Shown: one piece after another, positions 1 through 7,986 of the stretch
Position numbering within the stretch: position 1 is the stretch's first letter
Layout of the letters: each line of letters opens with the position of its first letter
Source: an uncultured Bacilli bacterium
GTDB lineage: Bacteria > Bacillota_I > Bacilli_A > RF39 > UBA660
Assembly: GCA_934086485.1 (NCBI GenBank)
Contig: CAKOIF010000013.1
Span: 1 to 39,255 of the forward strand
Direction of reading: 5' to 3'
DNA length: 39,255 bases
The notes under the pieces: generated by a model
The model's input: the letters and a program-made list of their open reading frames with translations, nothing else
The model's database searches: none
Told to the model about the DNA's origin: nothing
Made by a program: the position numbers and the translations under genes

Positions 1-55
1 TACAGAAATCATCTTTTAGAATCCATTACTTAATTAGACTTTTTTTATTTAGTCC

Positions 56-84
56 TTGACAAAGGGTTCATTTTAAATTAGGAT
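56..84 (+). promoter_or_regulatory. Candidate sigma-A promoter near window start
   Basis: A perfect TTGACA (56-61) is followed after 17 bases by TAGGAT (79-84, four of six matches to TATAAT). No start codon with a good ribosome binding site follows before the terminator at 201-227, so it may drive a short AT-rich untranslated RNA of about 135 nt, or be fortuitous. Confidence 0.35.
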
Positions 85-200
85 TGGTTTTAAATTTATA
101 ATATAAATACTATTATTAATCAATTATTTTATTCTAAAAATTGTTTTACTTCTACCATAAATATTAATAGATAGAAATATCTATTTTTTTTAATCAAAAT

Positions 201-227
201 AAAGTGTTCAGTCAAGAACACTTTTTT
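201..227 (+). terminator. Intrinsic terminator upstream of the XRE gene
   Basis: The nine-base arms AAAGTGTTC (201-209) and GAACACTTT (216-224) enclose the loop AGTCAA and run into a series of T ending at 227. It ends either the transcript of a gene lying before the window or an RNA started at the promoter at 56-84. Apart from this, the promoter and a TATAAT at 303-308, I see nothing in 1-346. Confidence 0.7.
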
Positions 228-346
228 AGAGGTGATTATTTATAATAAATAATCCAATATAATTTTAGCACGTTTTTCTATAAACCTCAACGAACAAGTG
301 AGTATAATTTTACTTAATTAATGAGAAAATAATATTAGAAAGACTG

Positions 347-604
347 GTGAGCATATTGCATAATAAAAATGATGAAAATTATATTTATTATTTAGTTGCT
401 CACAACCTAAAAGCTATTAGAAAGAAAAAAGGACTTACTCAAGCTAAATTTGCAGAACTTTGTAATTATAGTGAAGGATTTATAATGAATATTGAAAGTA
501 ATAAATATTTACAAACATTTAGTTTAGGAACACTTTGGAAGTTTGCCCAAGTTTTAGATATTGATATACGAGAGTTATTTATACCAATTGATGATGATAA
601 ATAA
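347..604 (+). CDS. Small XRE-family helix-turn-helix regulator
   Basis: This is an 85-aa single-domain DNA-binding protein of the HTH_3/XRE (Cro/cI) type. The helix-turn-helix lies at about residues 20-75: the run LKAIRKKKGLTQAKFAELC, then a recognition-helix stretch and an N-IES-N element, then helices ending in DIDIRELF. There is no effector domain, so it resembles phage-type or toxin-antitoxin-type repressors and free-standing housekeeping XRE proteins alike. The start is GTG at 347, preceded by a weak AGAAAG; no in-frame ATG precedes the domain. A TATAAT at 303-308 could be its -10. It ends about 15 bases before the -35 of the RNase J promoter and could act there, but nothing in the sequence proves a target. 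Confidence 0.75.
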   Translation: MSILHNKNDENYIYYLVAHNLKAIRKKKGLTQAKFAELCNYSEGFIMNIESNKYLQTFSLGTLWKFAQVLDIDIRELFIPIDDDK

Positions 605-618
605 CTTTTTTTCATTTG

Positions 619-647
619 TAGACAAAACCAAAAATATATGATATAAT
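619..647 (+). promoter_or_regulatory. Promoter of the RNase J gene
   Basis: TAGACA (619-624, five of six to consensus) and TATAAT (642-647) are separated by 17 bases, and a TG one base before the -10 makes it an extended -10. It lies just after the XRE stop codon and about 45 bases before the RNase J start. Confidence 0.75.
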
Positions 648-694
648 CTATTTGTTTTTGAAAAACTTTTAAAAATAAGAAAGAAGGATTTTAT

Positions 695-2368
695 ATGAAA
701 AATGAAATAGAGGAAACATCTATAGTTGCTTTAGGTGGCCTTGGAGAAGTTGGAAAAAACATGTATGTTATTACTCATAAAGATGAAATAATTATAATAG
801 ATTGTGGAGTTCTTTTCCCTGAGGATGACTTACTTGGAATAGATTATGTTATACAAGATTATACATATCTTAAACAAAATGAAAGCAAAATTAAAGCATT
901 AATAATAACACATGGTCATGAAGATCATATTGGAGGAATTCCATTTTTACTTCAAAGTGTAAATATTCCAGTTATTTATGCTCCAAAAATCGCAACAGAT
1001 TTAATTAATAAAAAACTTGAGGAAAGAAATATTAATTATAAGAATATTGAACTAATAAATAAAGATTTAGTTTTAGAGTATAAATATTTTAAAATTGAAT
1101 TTGTTAATACTACTCACTCAATACCAGATAGTTTTGCAATATGTATACATACACCAAATGGAACAATTTTTGAAACTGGAGATTTTAAATTTGATTTAAC
1201 CCCAATTGGACCAATGGTAGATATTCATAAAATGGCTAAAATTGGTGCTGAAGGTGTAACACTTCTTTTAAGTGATTCAACTAATGCCCTATCCGAAGGG
1301 TATTCAAAAAGTGAATCATCAGTTGATGGAACATTAAATGATATTATATCAAGACATCACGGAAGAGTTATAATTGCAACATTTGCCTCAAATATATTTA
1401 GAATTAAACATATAGTTGAAACTTGTAAGCAATACGGAAGAAAAATAATTGTCTTTGGAAGAAGTATGGAAAATGCAATTGAACTTGCTAGTAATAATGG
1501 CCTTATCGAAGATAAAAGTATATTTATAGATGCATATCAAGCAAAAAGTTTAAAAAGAAATGAAGTATGTATATTATGTACTGGTACTCAAGGAGAACCC
1601 CTTGCAGCTTTATCAAGAATTGCCAATGGTGTTCATAAACAAATATCATTATTAAATGATGATTTAGTAATATTTTCATCAAGTGCTATACCTGGTAATG
1701 CAAATAGTATAAATAAAATTATTAATAAACTTTATTTAAAAGGTGTAAGAGTATTTACTAATACTGAATTTAGTGATATTCATACATCTGGTCATGCTAA
1801 AGAAGAGGAACTTAAATGGATGCTTAGAATTATTAAACCAGCATATTTTATGCCAATGCATGGTGAATATAGAATGCTTAAAAAACATGCTGAAATTGCT
1901 AAAATGTGTGATGTTGAAAATTCTATAATTTGTGAAAATGGTAATGTTGTAAAAATGCTTAATGGTAAAGTTTATAAAGATGGTAATGTTATATCTGGTG
2001 ATGTTTATGTTGATGGATCAAGAGTTGGTGATGTAGGTTCTGTTGTTATAAAAGATAGAAAACTTATGAGTCATGATGGTATTTTAATTACTATTTTAAA
2101 TATTAATACTTTAACAAGAAAATTATTAATTAAACCAAATGTTACTGCACGAGGATTTGTTACAATAAATGAAAACATCGAACTAATTAATAAAATTGAA
2201 AATAAAATTTCTGATATTACAAATAACTATTTAGCAAAATCAATTTATAGTTATACTGATTTAAAAAATCAAATTATTTTAGAGGTTCTTCCATACATTA
2301 ATGAACTTACAGGAAGAAGGCCAATTATATTACCTGTAATTATGGAAGTTAATCAATCCATATATTAA
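695..2368 (+). CDS. rnj: Ribonuclease J
   Basis: RNase J family endonuclease and 5'-3' exonuclease of mRNA decay and rRNA maturation. The 557-aa length is typical. The metallo-beta-lactamase core begins with GGLGEVGKNMY (residues 14-24) and carries the zinc-binding HGHEDH at 73-78, a further histidine in TTHS, and the ETGDFKFD metal ligand stretch. The beta-CASP domain includes SDSTNA and the central part, followed by a late HTSGHA and MPMHGEYR. The C-terminal dimerisation part ends the protein. The ribosome binding site AGAAGGA precedes ATG at a normal distance. It is monocistronic, between the promoter at 619-647 and the terminator at 2375-2400. J1 or J2 cannot be decided from this copy. 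RNase Y is encoded nearby on the other strand, so two main decay nucleases are neighbours. Confidence 0.95.
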   Translation: MKNEIEETSIVALGGLGEVGKNMYVITHKDEIIIIDCGVLFPEDDLLGIDYVIQDYTYLKQNESKIKALIITHGHEDHIGGIPFLLQSVNIPVIYAPKIATDLINKKLEERNINYKNIELINKDLVLEYKYFKIEFVNTTHSIPDSFAICIHTPNGTIFETGDFKFDLTPIGPMVDIHKMAKIGAEGVTLLLSDSTNALSEGYSKSESSVDGTLNDIISRHHGRVIIATFASNIFRIKHIVETCKQYGRKIIVFGRSMENAIELASNNGLIEDKSIFIDAYQAKSLKRNEVCILCTGTQGEPLAALSRIANGVHKQISLLNDDLVIFSSSAIPGNANSINKIINKLYLKGVRVFTNTEFSDIHTSGHAKEEELKWMLRIIKPAYFMPMHGEYRMLKKHAEIAKMCDVENSIICENGNVVKMLNGKVYKDGNVISGDVYVDGSRVGDVGSVVIKDRKLMSHDGILITILNINTLTRKLLIKPNVTARGFVTINENIELINKIENKISDITNNYLAKSIYSYTDLKNQIILEVLPYINELTGRRPIILPVIMEVNQSIY

Positions 2369-2374
2369 AAAAAC

Positions 2375-2400
2375 TGCAATAATAATATTGCAATTTTTTT
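2375..2400. terminator. Bidirectional terminator between RNase J and the JAMM gene
   Basis: TGCAAT (2375-2380) and ATTGCA (2387-2392) form a hairpin flanked by A-runs on the left and T-runs on the right, so it can stop both the + strand RNase J transcript and the convergent - strand transcript from the RNase Y side. Confidence 0.75.
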
Positions 2401-2908
2401 ATAGGTATTTTTCTAATTGTTCATTTTGACTATAGAATCTATCAAAAGTTAAATACTTTGCTCCATCTTTTATTAATACCTGTGGTTTTTGAGTTTGATA
2501 ATCCTTAAAAACCGTTTCACAGTTTAAAGTAAAATACTTTGGACTAAATATCATACAAATTTTATTACTTGCCCAATGTTTTTCTAATACATTTCTATCA
2601 GTTTCAGAAAATGCACTAGTATATTGTCCATGTGAATGATAACAGCCAATAACTTCGAGGTTTTTAGATTTAGCAAAATTTAATGCTCTTGACTCATAAA
2701 AAAGTGGAAACATAAACTCATTTTCTGAACCAACTAAATCTTTTTCATAATACATTTGTGTAACATAAAAATATTTAAGCCCATCCTTTTCTATCATACT
2801 ACCTAAAAGATAACCACCACATTCGTGAAATTCATCCATAAATGCGTGATTTATAATAGCATCAGATACATTTAAATTCATAATAACAATTGATTTTTGT
2901 GTTCCCAT
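2399..2908 (-). CDS. JAMM/MPN-domain putative zinc metalloprotease
   Basis: A 169-aa stand-alone JAB1/MPN/Mov34 domain protein. The JAMM signature is visible: a glutamate in the N-terminal strand region (EFHECGGYLLG), then HSHG at about residues 92-95 in YHSHGQYTSAFSETD, where the spaced S and D complete the H-x-H-x(n)-S-x(2)-D zinc site. Prokaryotic relatives include isopeptidase-like JAMM enzymes and RadC-like proteins; the substrate here is unknown. No ubiquitin-like, E1 or E2 gene is in the window, so a conjugation system is not supported. It starts 26 bases after the RNase Y stop and is probably cotranscribed with it. No signal peptide is seen, so it should act in the cytoplasm. Confidence 0.75.
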   Translation of the reverse strand: MGTQKSIVIMNLNVSDAIINHAFMDEFHECGGYLLGSMIEKDGLKYFYVTQMYYEKDLVGSENEFMFPLFYESRALNFAKSKNLEVIGCYHSHGQYTSAFSETDRNVLEKHWASNKICMIFSPKYFTLNCETVFKDYQTQKPQVLIKDGAKYLTFDRFYSQNEQLEKYL

Positions 2909-2934
2909 AAATTCCTTTCAAAAAGAAGAAGTCA

Positions 2935-4488
2935 TTATTTTGCTTCTTCTTGCGCTCTTGTTTCTCTAATAACAGTAATTTTAATTGTACCAGGATATTG
3001 CATTTCTTTTTCAATTTTATCTTTCATATCTCTAGCAATTTTGAAACTTGTTAAATCATCAACTTCGTTAGGTTTAACCATAACTCTAACTTCTCTTCCG
3101 GCTTGCATTGCATAAGTTTTTTCAACTCCTTCGAAAGAGTTTCCAATACTTTCTAATTGTTCAAGTCTTTTAATATAATTTTCAACTGAATCATTTCTTG
3201 CACCAGGTCTTGCAGCACTTAAAGTGTCCGCTACAGCGACAAGATTTGCAATTACTGTTTTTGCTTCTTTAGCACCGTGATGTGAAATTATTGCATCAAG
3301 TACAGTTTCATTTTCATGATATTTTTTAGCAATATCATATCCAATATCAACATGAGAACCCTCAACTTCGAAATCTATTGCTTTGCCAATATCGTGTAAA
3401 AGTCCGGCTCTTTTTGCAAGTGAAATATTTTCACCAAGTTCTGATGCCATAAGGCCACATAAATTTGCAACCTCAATTGAATGCTTTAAAGCATTTTGTC
3501 CATAACTTGTACGATAATTTAGTTTACCAATTAAATGTAAAAGTTCTGGATCCATCTTAGTAAGACCAAGTTCATTCATTGTCTTATTACCAAGTTCAGT
3601 AATTTTACTATCAATATCTCTTACAGTTTTATCATATACTTCCTCGATTCTTGCAGGATGTATACGACCATCTTTAATAAGAGTTTCAATAGTAATTTTA
3701 GCAATCTCTCTACGAAGTGGATCAAATGATGATATAACAATTGCCTCCGGAGTATCATCAATTATTAAATCAACTCCAGTAATTGATTCAATTGTACGAA
3801 TATTTCTTCCTTCACGGCCAATTAAACGACCTTTCATTTCATCATTAGGAAGTTCAATTGTACTAACTGTCTGAAGACCTACAACATCATCAGCATATCT
3901 TTCCATTGAACCAACAATTAATTGTTTTGCTTTTTCATTTGCCTCAAGTTTTGCTTTTGCAGTTTCTTCGGAAATATACTCAGCTATTTCCTTACTCATA
4001 TCAGCCTCAACTCTAGACATAATTTGTTTTCTAGCGTTATCTTTACTTAAGCCAGATATTTTTTCTAATTTTTCAATTTCCTCTTTTAAAAGAGTATCCA
4101 TTTTATCCTCTTTTTCTTGGATAGTTTGATTTCTTAAATTTAGAGAGTTTTCTTTTGCATCTAAAGACGAATCTCTTTTCTGAAGCATTTCTTCTCTCTT
4201 ATCAAGATTATTTTCTCTACTAATTAAACGATTTTCAGTTTCTTTAAGTTCTGCTTTTTTTTCTTTTATTTCAGCATCCGTTTGTTGTTTTAATTTAAAA
4301 CTTTCTTCTTTAAGTTCCAAAAGAGCATCTCTTTTTTGTTTGTCTGCTTCTTTTTTAGCTTCATCAATTAGTTTAATAGCTTTATTAGTGCGTTTCTTAT
4401 TTATAATATAATTAATTACAAATACTATTGCACCACCAATTATTAATCCAATAACTAGAGTTAAAATGGAAGTTGTAGTTAATTCCAT
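2935..4488 (-). CDS. rny: Ribonuclease Y
   Basis: Membrane-anchored endoribonuclease that starts mRNA decay in Firmicutes. Order of parts: one N-terminal membrane helix (about residues 5-28), a long charged coiled coil (about 30-190, rich in K/E with heptads), a KH RNA-binding domain with GRLIGREGRNIRTIE, and an HD phosphohydrolase domain with the catalytic pair in LLHDIGKAID and the later ISHHG stretch. About 517 aa matches the family. I choose ATG at 4488 because GTGAGGA lies just upstream at proper spacing; a GTG at 4500 would add four residues but sits inside that site. A promoter is at 4540-4568. The JAMM gene follows closely. Confidence 0.95.
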   Translation of the reverse strand: MELTTTSILTLVIGLIIGGAIVFVINYIINKKRTNKAIKLIDEAKKEADKQKRDALLELKEESFKLKQQTDAEIKEKKAELKETENRLISRENNLDKREEMLQKRDSSLDAKENSLNLRNQTIQEKEDKMDTLLKEEIEKLEKISGLSKDNARKQIMSRVEADMSKEIAEYISEETAKAKLEANEKAKQLIVGSMERYADDVVGLQTVSTIELPNDEMKGRLIGREGRNIRTIESITGVDLIIDDTPEAIVISSFDPLRREIAKITIETLIKDGRIHPARIEEVYDKTVRDIDSKITELGNKTMNELGLTKMDPELLHLIGKLNYRTSYGQNALKHSIEVANLCGLMASELGENISLAKRAGLLHDIGKAIDFEVEGSHVDIGYDIAKKYHENETVLDAIISHHGAKEAKTVIANLVAVADTLSAARPGARNDSVENYIKRLEQLESIGNSFEGVEKTYAMQAGREVRVMVKPNEVDDLTSFKIARDMKDKIEKEMQYPGTIKITVIRETRAQEEAK

Positions 4489-4539
4489 TTTAATCCTCAC
4501 TTTCCTTTTATATAGAATTTTTTTAATTCCTACAATTTA

Positions 4540-4568
4540 ATTATATATTTTTTTTCAAACTTAATCAA
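4540..4568 (-). promoter_or_regulatory. Promoter of rny
   Basis: On the - strand TTGATT (4563-4568) and a perfect TATAAT (4540-4545) are 17 bases apart. It follows directly on the terminator of the PAQR gene. Confidence 0.65.
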
Positions 4569-4571
4569 TAG

Positions 4572-4606
4572 AAAAATAATATAGGTTTACAAAATTACCT
4601 ATATTA
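4572..4606 (-). terminator. Terminator overlapping the stop codon of the PAQR gene
   Basis: A perfect ten-base stem (TAATATAGGT at 4597-4606 read on the - strand, paired with 4577-4586) is followed by a U-run (4572-4576). The TAG stop codon of the upstream gene (4599-4601) lies inside the 5' arm. Confidence 0.75.
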
Positions 4607-5255
4607 CATATAAAAATATCGAGAAAAAGAATAATATACTCGCGGCTAAAACAAAGAAATGAAATATTGAATGCATATATTTTTTCTTTTTACCTATCCC
4701 ATAAAATATCGCACCAATAGTATAAATAATTCCTGCACTAATCATTAAATAAATACCCGCTATATCAATGCTTTGTACTAGTGTTTTAAAAGTAAATATA
4801 ATCATCCAACCCATTACTAAATAAAGAAACATTGAAAACTTCTTATACTTATTTAAATTAATTGAATTTAAAGTTATACCAACCATTGCACATCCCCATA
4901 TAACTCCAAAAACTGTCCATCCTAAAGCCTTGGGAAGTGATACTAATGCATATGGTGTATAAGTTCCCGCTATAAGTAAAAAAATTGAATCATGATCTAA
5001 TATTCTAAAAACTCTTTTTGCATTATTAGGTTTAAAAGAATGATATAATGTAGACATTGTATATAAAATGATAGAGCAACTTCCATAAATAACAGAACTT
5101 ACTACTGCATAAACATTATGGTGAATTGCACTAAAAACTGTACATAAAACAAGAGCAGCAATTGAAAGAAGACCTCCAACACCATGACTTATCGCAGATA
5201 ATAGTTCCTCACATAAATTATATTTTGGTATTTCAATCTTATCTTTTAATTTCAT
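4599..5255 (-). CDS. trhA: Hemolysin III / PAQR-family membrane protein
   Basis: A 218-aa seven-helix integral membrane protein of the PAQR family (bacterial hemolysin III, also named TrhA for membrane homeostasis). Family marks are the N-terminal EELLSAISHGVGG, the STLYHSF histidine motif after helix 2, LDHDSIFLLIAGTYTP between helices 3 and 4, and the last conserved histidine in YMHSIFHFFV, consistent with a metal-binding hydrolase-like site. In Bacillus, members influence membrane energetics and fluidity; a true haemolysin role is doubtful. The ATG at 5255 has no recognisable Shine-Dalgarno sequence. A 20-bp palindrome (5294-5313) lies 40 bases upstream and may control it. Confidence 0.88.
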   Translation of the reverse strand: MKLKDKIEIPKYNLCEELLSAISHGVGGLLSIAALVLCTVFSAIHHNVYAVVSSVIYGSCSIILYTMSTLYHSFKPNNAKRVFRILDHDSIFLLIAGTYTPYALVSLPKALGWTVFGVIWGCAMVGITLNSINLNKYKKFSMFLYLVMGWMIIFTFKTLVQSIDIAGIYLMISAGIIYTIGAIFYGIGKKKKYMHSIFHFFVLAASILFFFSIFLYVI

Positions 5256-5293
5256 ATATAAATCATATCATAAACACAACAATATTTAAAGAG

Positions 5294-5313
5294 CACATAT
5301 TTTAAAATATGTG
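5294..5313. promoter_or_regulatory. 20-bp perfect palindrome, operator candidate
   Basis: CACATATTTT (5294-5303) is followed immediately by its exact reverse complement (5304-5313). It lies between the divergent PAQR gene and the 49-aa ORF and abuts the extended -10 of the latter (TGTTATAAT, TATAAT at 5315-5320), where a dimeric regulator would block RNA polymerase. Whether it is bound by a protein is inference. Confidence 0.5.
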
Positions 5314-5320
5314 TTATAAT
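5312..5320 (+). promoter_or_regulatory. Extended -10 promoter of the 49-aa ORF
   Basis: TG at 5312-5313, one base, then TATAAT at 5315-5320 make an extended -10 element; there is no good -35, since the palindrome occupies that place. The start codon is 24 bases further on, giving a short leader with a strong ribosome binding site. Confidence 0.55.
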
Positions 5321-5343
5321 AGTCTTCATAAAGGAGAAACAGT

Positions 5344-5493
5344 ATGCAAGATAATTTTATGAAATATATAGAATATTTATTTGTAACAGGGCAACTTGAT
5401 GAAATGGATAATGAAAAACTTTCAGAAATTGCTAATGAACTTTTTGATGATGACGAGTCATTAGATAATGATGACAACAGTTTAAAAAGATAA
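5344..5493 (+). CDS. Small acidic 49-aa protein, function unknown
   Basis: A short gene of 49 codons. The ribosome binding site AAGGAG (5331-5336) is seven bases before ATG and an extended -10 promoter lies just upstream, so expression signals are better than for most neighbours. The product starts MQDNFMKYIEYLF, then has a helical stretch with LDEMDNEKLSEIANELF, and ends in a very acidic tail with DDDES and DNDDN. No membrane helix or cysteine is present. I do not recognise a family. The gene ends directly at the bidirectional terminator at 5494-5520, so it is its own transcription unit. It may be a small regulator or chaperone-like partner, which is only a guess. Confidence 0.65.
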   Translation: MQDNFMKYIEYLFVTGQLDEMDNEKLSEIANELFDDDESLDNDDNSLKR

Positions 5494-5520
5494 AAAACAA
5501 TGCCACTTAAGCATTGTTTT
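5494..5520. terminator. Bidirectional terminator of the 49-aa ORF and the LiaG-like gene
   Basis: Ten-base perfect arms, AAAACAATGC (5494-5503) and GCATTGTTTT (5511-5520), enclose a seven-base loop. The loop holds the TAA stop codon (5507-5509) of the - strand DUF4097 gene, and its last codons form one arm. A- and T-runs flank both sides. Confidence 0.8.
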
Positions 5521-6310
5521 CATTTGATGTTAAATTAATATTTCCAACTCCACCTTCAATAGTTAAACTAACAAGTCCTTTACCATTTTCATAATTTGAA
5601 TTTATTTCTTCACCATTAACTTTAATATTACCTAATCCTTTATTAATCTTAACTTTATAATCATTTAAACTATTAAATAAGTTAATATTAAATTCTCCTA
5701 CACCAGTAGTAATTTTATTACTACCTTTGAATAAAGCAGAAATATTTGTTTTACCAGCGCCCATAGTTAAATTTAAATTATAGATATTTCCATATTCAAT
5801 ATCAAGACTACCTGCTCCACCTAAAACTTTAGTTTCATCTAAAACAGTAAGTCTTTTAAAATCAATTTTACCAGCTCCTTGTTTTAAATTAAGTTTTTTA
5901 GTTACAAGATTTTCAGCTTCAATTTTACCTGCTCCTGTAGTAAATTCTATTTCACTAAATTCTTTATTGCTAGGAAGATAAATAATTAAATTACTATCTT
6001 TTGTTTCAAAAGAAACATTAATTTTTTCTTCTTTAATTTTAATTACACCATTTTTATTTTCTAATTTTACATTTTTATTATTTGTTTCTATTTTAAAGTT
6101 TTCATCATCTTTAATAATTAAATTTGTATAAGATAAAGTTACACTTAACTTAGAAATATTATCATTTCCATCATAAATAACCTTATTTTCCTTTAAAAGA
6201 GCACCAGTACTAAAAAACTTTTTAAATACATTATATTTACCCGTATAAAGTCCATATATAACAAAAATTATTAATGCAAGAATAATTAATCTAAATAATC
6301 TTTTTATCAT
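5507..6310 (-). CDS. DUF4097 beta-repeat membrane protein, LiaG-like
   Basis: A 267-aa protein with one N-terminal membrane helix (about residues 5-22) and an outside domain made of repeated short beta strands. The repeats are visible as GAGKIEAENL, GAGKIDFKRL, GGAGSLDIEYG, GAGKTNISALF, GVGEFNINLF, GLGNIKVNG and GVGNINLTS, the pattern of DUF4097/toast-rack solenoids. Bacillus LiaG has this type of domain. Its start overlaps the stop of the LiaF-like gene by four bases (ATGA), so the pair is translationally coupled. No LiaRS two-component genes are in the window, so a role in cell envelope stress sensing is inferred from the pair only. Confidence 0.75.
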   Translation of the reverse strand: MIKRLFRLIILALIIFVIYGLYTGKYNVFKKFFSTGALLKENKVIYDGNDNISKLSVTLSYTNLIIKDDENFKIETNNKNVKLENKNGVIKIKEEKINVSFETKDSNLIIYLPSNKEFSEIEFTTGAGKIEAENLVTKKLNLKQGAGKIDFKRLTVLDETKVLGGAGSLDIEYGNIYNLNLTMGAGKTNISALFKGSNKITTGVGEFNINLFNSLNDYKVKINKGLGNIKVNGEEINSNYENGKGLVSLTIEGGVGNINLTSNENNA

Positions 6311-6987
6311 TTAACATCTACTCCACCAAAGATGCATACAGAATTTAAATATATAGTAATTTCTTTGTTACTAGATTGTTTTTTTCTTTTTACTTCAACA
6401 CCTCCGAAAAATGGAGTTGAAGATACTTTAACTTTTACATCATCAGGAACATATATATCTATTCCTCCAAAAACTGATAAAGTATTTATAACAATATCTT
6501 TTTCAATTTTGGCATCTCTTAAATCAAGTTTTATTCCTCCGAAAAGTGATTTTAAATCTAAATTCTCTACTTTTTCATCCTCGAATTTTAAATCTTGAGA
6601 ACCAAATACTGCAATATAATTATTGCTTTCTTTATTATTTGCATTTATCTTTTTAATTTCTTTTCCATTAATACTTAATACATCCTTAAATACTAATAAA
6701 AGTCCAATTGATATTAATATAACTGGTAATAATAATTTAATTAAAAGCTCATATTCAATTAAATCTCTTTCCGCTAAAAAAAGCCATACACCAATAATTA
6801 AAAATATTAAACTTGAGGTTTTTTCTTTATCATTTATAAGTCCTACTAAAGAAGGAATTATTATAAATAAAGTCCACCAACCAGAGAAAAATAAATTAAT
6901 ATTAGTAATTCCAAAAGCATTTAAGCCAAGTATTAAACCAATAAAAATTAATAAAAATCCAATAATATATTTTGTATAATCTTTCAT
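6307..6987 (-). CDS. LiaF-like membrane protein
   Basis: A 226-aa protein with an N-terminal block of four hydrophobic helices (about residues 6-105) and a C-terminal soluble beta domain of the LiaF/cell-wall-active antibiotic response type. The repeated phrase FGG appears in SLFGGIKLDL, SVFGGIDIYV, PFFGGVEVK and CIFGGVDVK, the usual mark of the C-terminal LiaF-like domain. In Bacillus, LiaF inhibits the LiaRS envelope-stress system. Here the gene leads a two-gene unit with the DUF4097 gene. Its leader region (6988-7100) shows no clear promoter. Confidence 0.75.
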   Translation of the reverse strand: MKDYTKYIIGFLLIFIGLILGLNAFGITNINLFFSGWWTLFIIIPSLVGLINDKEKTSSLIFLIIGVWLFLAERDLIEYELLIKLLLPVILISIGLLLVFKDVLSINGKEIKKINANNKESNNYIAVFGSQDLKFEDEKVENLDLKSLFGGIKLDLRDAKIEKDIVINTLSVFGGIDIYVPDDVKVKVSSTPFFGGVEVKRKKQSSNKEITIYLNSVCIFGGVDVK

Positions 6988-7100
6988 ATCTAACCTACTT
7001 TCTATAAAAATTATAACACTTAATAAAGTCTATGTAAAACTATTTTAAATAATAATGTCTAATTGTATTTAAGTTTTCAACATTATTTTCCATCTACATT

Positions 7101-7979
7101 TTAAAGACTCTTTATAAAATCATAGATATATGGGTATATAATTTTATATCCTTCATAATTCAAATGAAGATTATCTGGCAAATATATTTTTGTATTAACT
7201 TTTAAGATATTTGAATATTCTTCATTAAATAAATCTAAATATTTTATATTCCATTTATCAAGAATTTTCTTTGTCATCATAATATATTTATTATAATCAT
7301 CATAACTCCATTTTAAGCCTCTTTCTGTATAATTTGGAGTATAATAAGTTATAATATATCCAATTTTTGCATCTTTAAAATATTTTTTAGCATTATATAT
7401 ATATGATTCAAATCCTCCGGCAAAAGTATTTACATCAAAATCATCTTCACTCTTACTATTTGATATTTCTCCTAAAGGTGTGTTATATAAAACATCATTA
7501 ATACCACCTTGCATAATTACATAATCATATTTTTCATTTGCATGAGAAATAATTGTATCTGTAAGCCACTTATTTTTATCATCATAGGTTGATACTCTAT
7601 AATCACTTATTCCAGCATTTGTAACGGTGTTAAAATCATAATTATCCTTTATAAATTCTGCCCAAGAATAACCTTTAGTTAGAAAACCATAAGTTATAGA
7701 ATCACCGAAAAATATAATATTTTTATTCTTAGTAACCGAAGTATAAATAATTTTATAAGAAACTTCTTTATTATCGAGTTTACAATTTATAGTATCATTA
7801 TTTTTTTGACAAACGACTTTTTCATTATTCGAAGATACAATGTTATCTAAATAATTATAATTTTCATTTTCTAAAATATGTACTTCTTTAGATTTAACAT
7901 TTATAAAAGTTTCTTTTTCTTTTACATTATTACAACCACATACAACTACACATAACATTATTAAAATAAATTTTTTCAT
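7101..7979 (-). CDS. SGNH-hydrolase lipoprotein
   Basis: A 292-aa lipoprotein. The signal peptide ends in the lipobox VCGC (Cys at about 16), so it is anchored on the outer face of the membrane. After a short N-terminal beta region comes an SGNH/GDSL hydrolase domain: block I FFGDSITYG with the nucleophile serine (about residue 94), block III QGGINDVL with the asparagine, and block V LPDNLHLNYEGY with the Asp-His pair. Such enzymes remove or transfer acyl groups on polysaccharides. It is the last gene of the O-acylation run, seven bases after the DHHW gene, with AAGGTAGG as ribosome binding site. The likely substrate is an acetylated or acylated glycan; this is inferred from neighbours. Confidence 0.82.
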   Translation of the reverse strand: MKKFILIMLCVVVCGCNNVKEKETFINVKSKEVHILENENYNYLDNIVSSNNEKVVCQKNNDTINCKLDNKEVSYKIIYTSVTKNKNIIFFGDSITYGFLTKGYSWAEFIKDNYDFNTVTNAGISDYRVSTYDDKNKWLTDTIISHANEKYDYVIMQGGINDVLYNTPLGEISNSKSEDDFDVNTFAGGFESYIYNAKKYFKDAKIGYIITYYTPNYTERGLKWSYDDYNKYIMMTKKILDKWNIKYLDLFNEEYSNILKVNTKIYLPDNLHLNYEGYKIIYPYIYDFIKSL

Positions 7980-7986
7980 AAATTAC

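Noticed and set aside
2399..2908. JAMM gene as part of a ubiquitin-like conjugation or antiphage system
   Set aside because: No E1, E2, ubiquitin-like or nucleotide cyclase gene is near; its neighbours are RNA-decay housekeeping genes.
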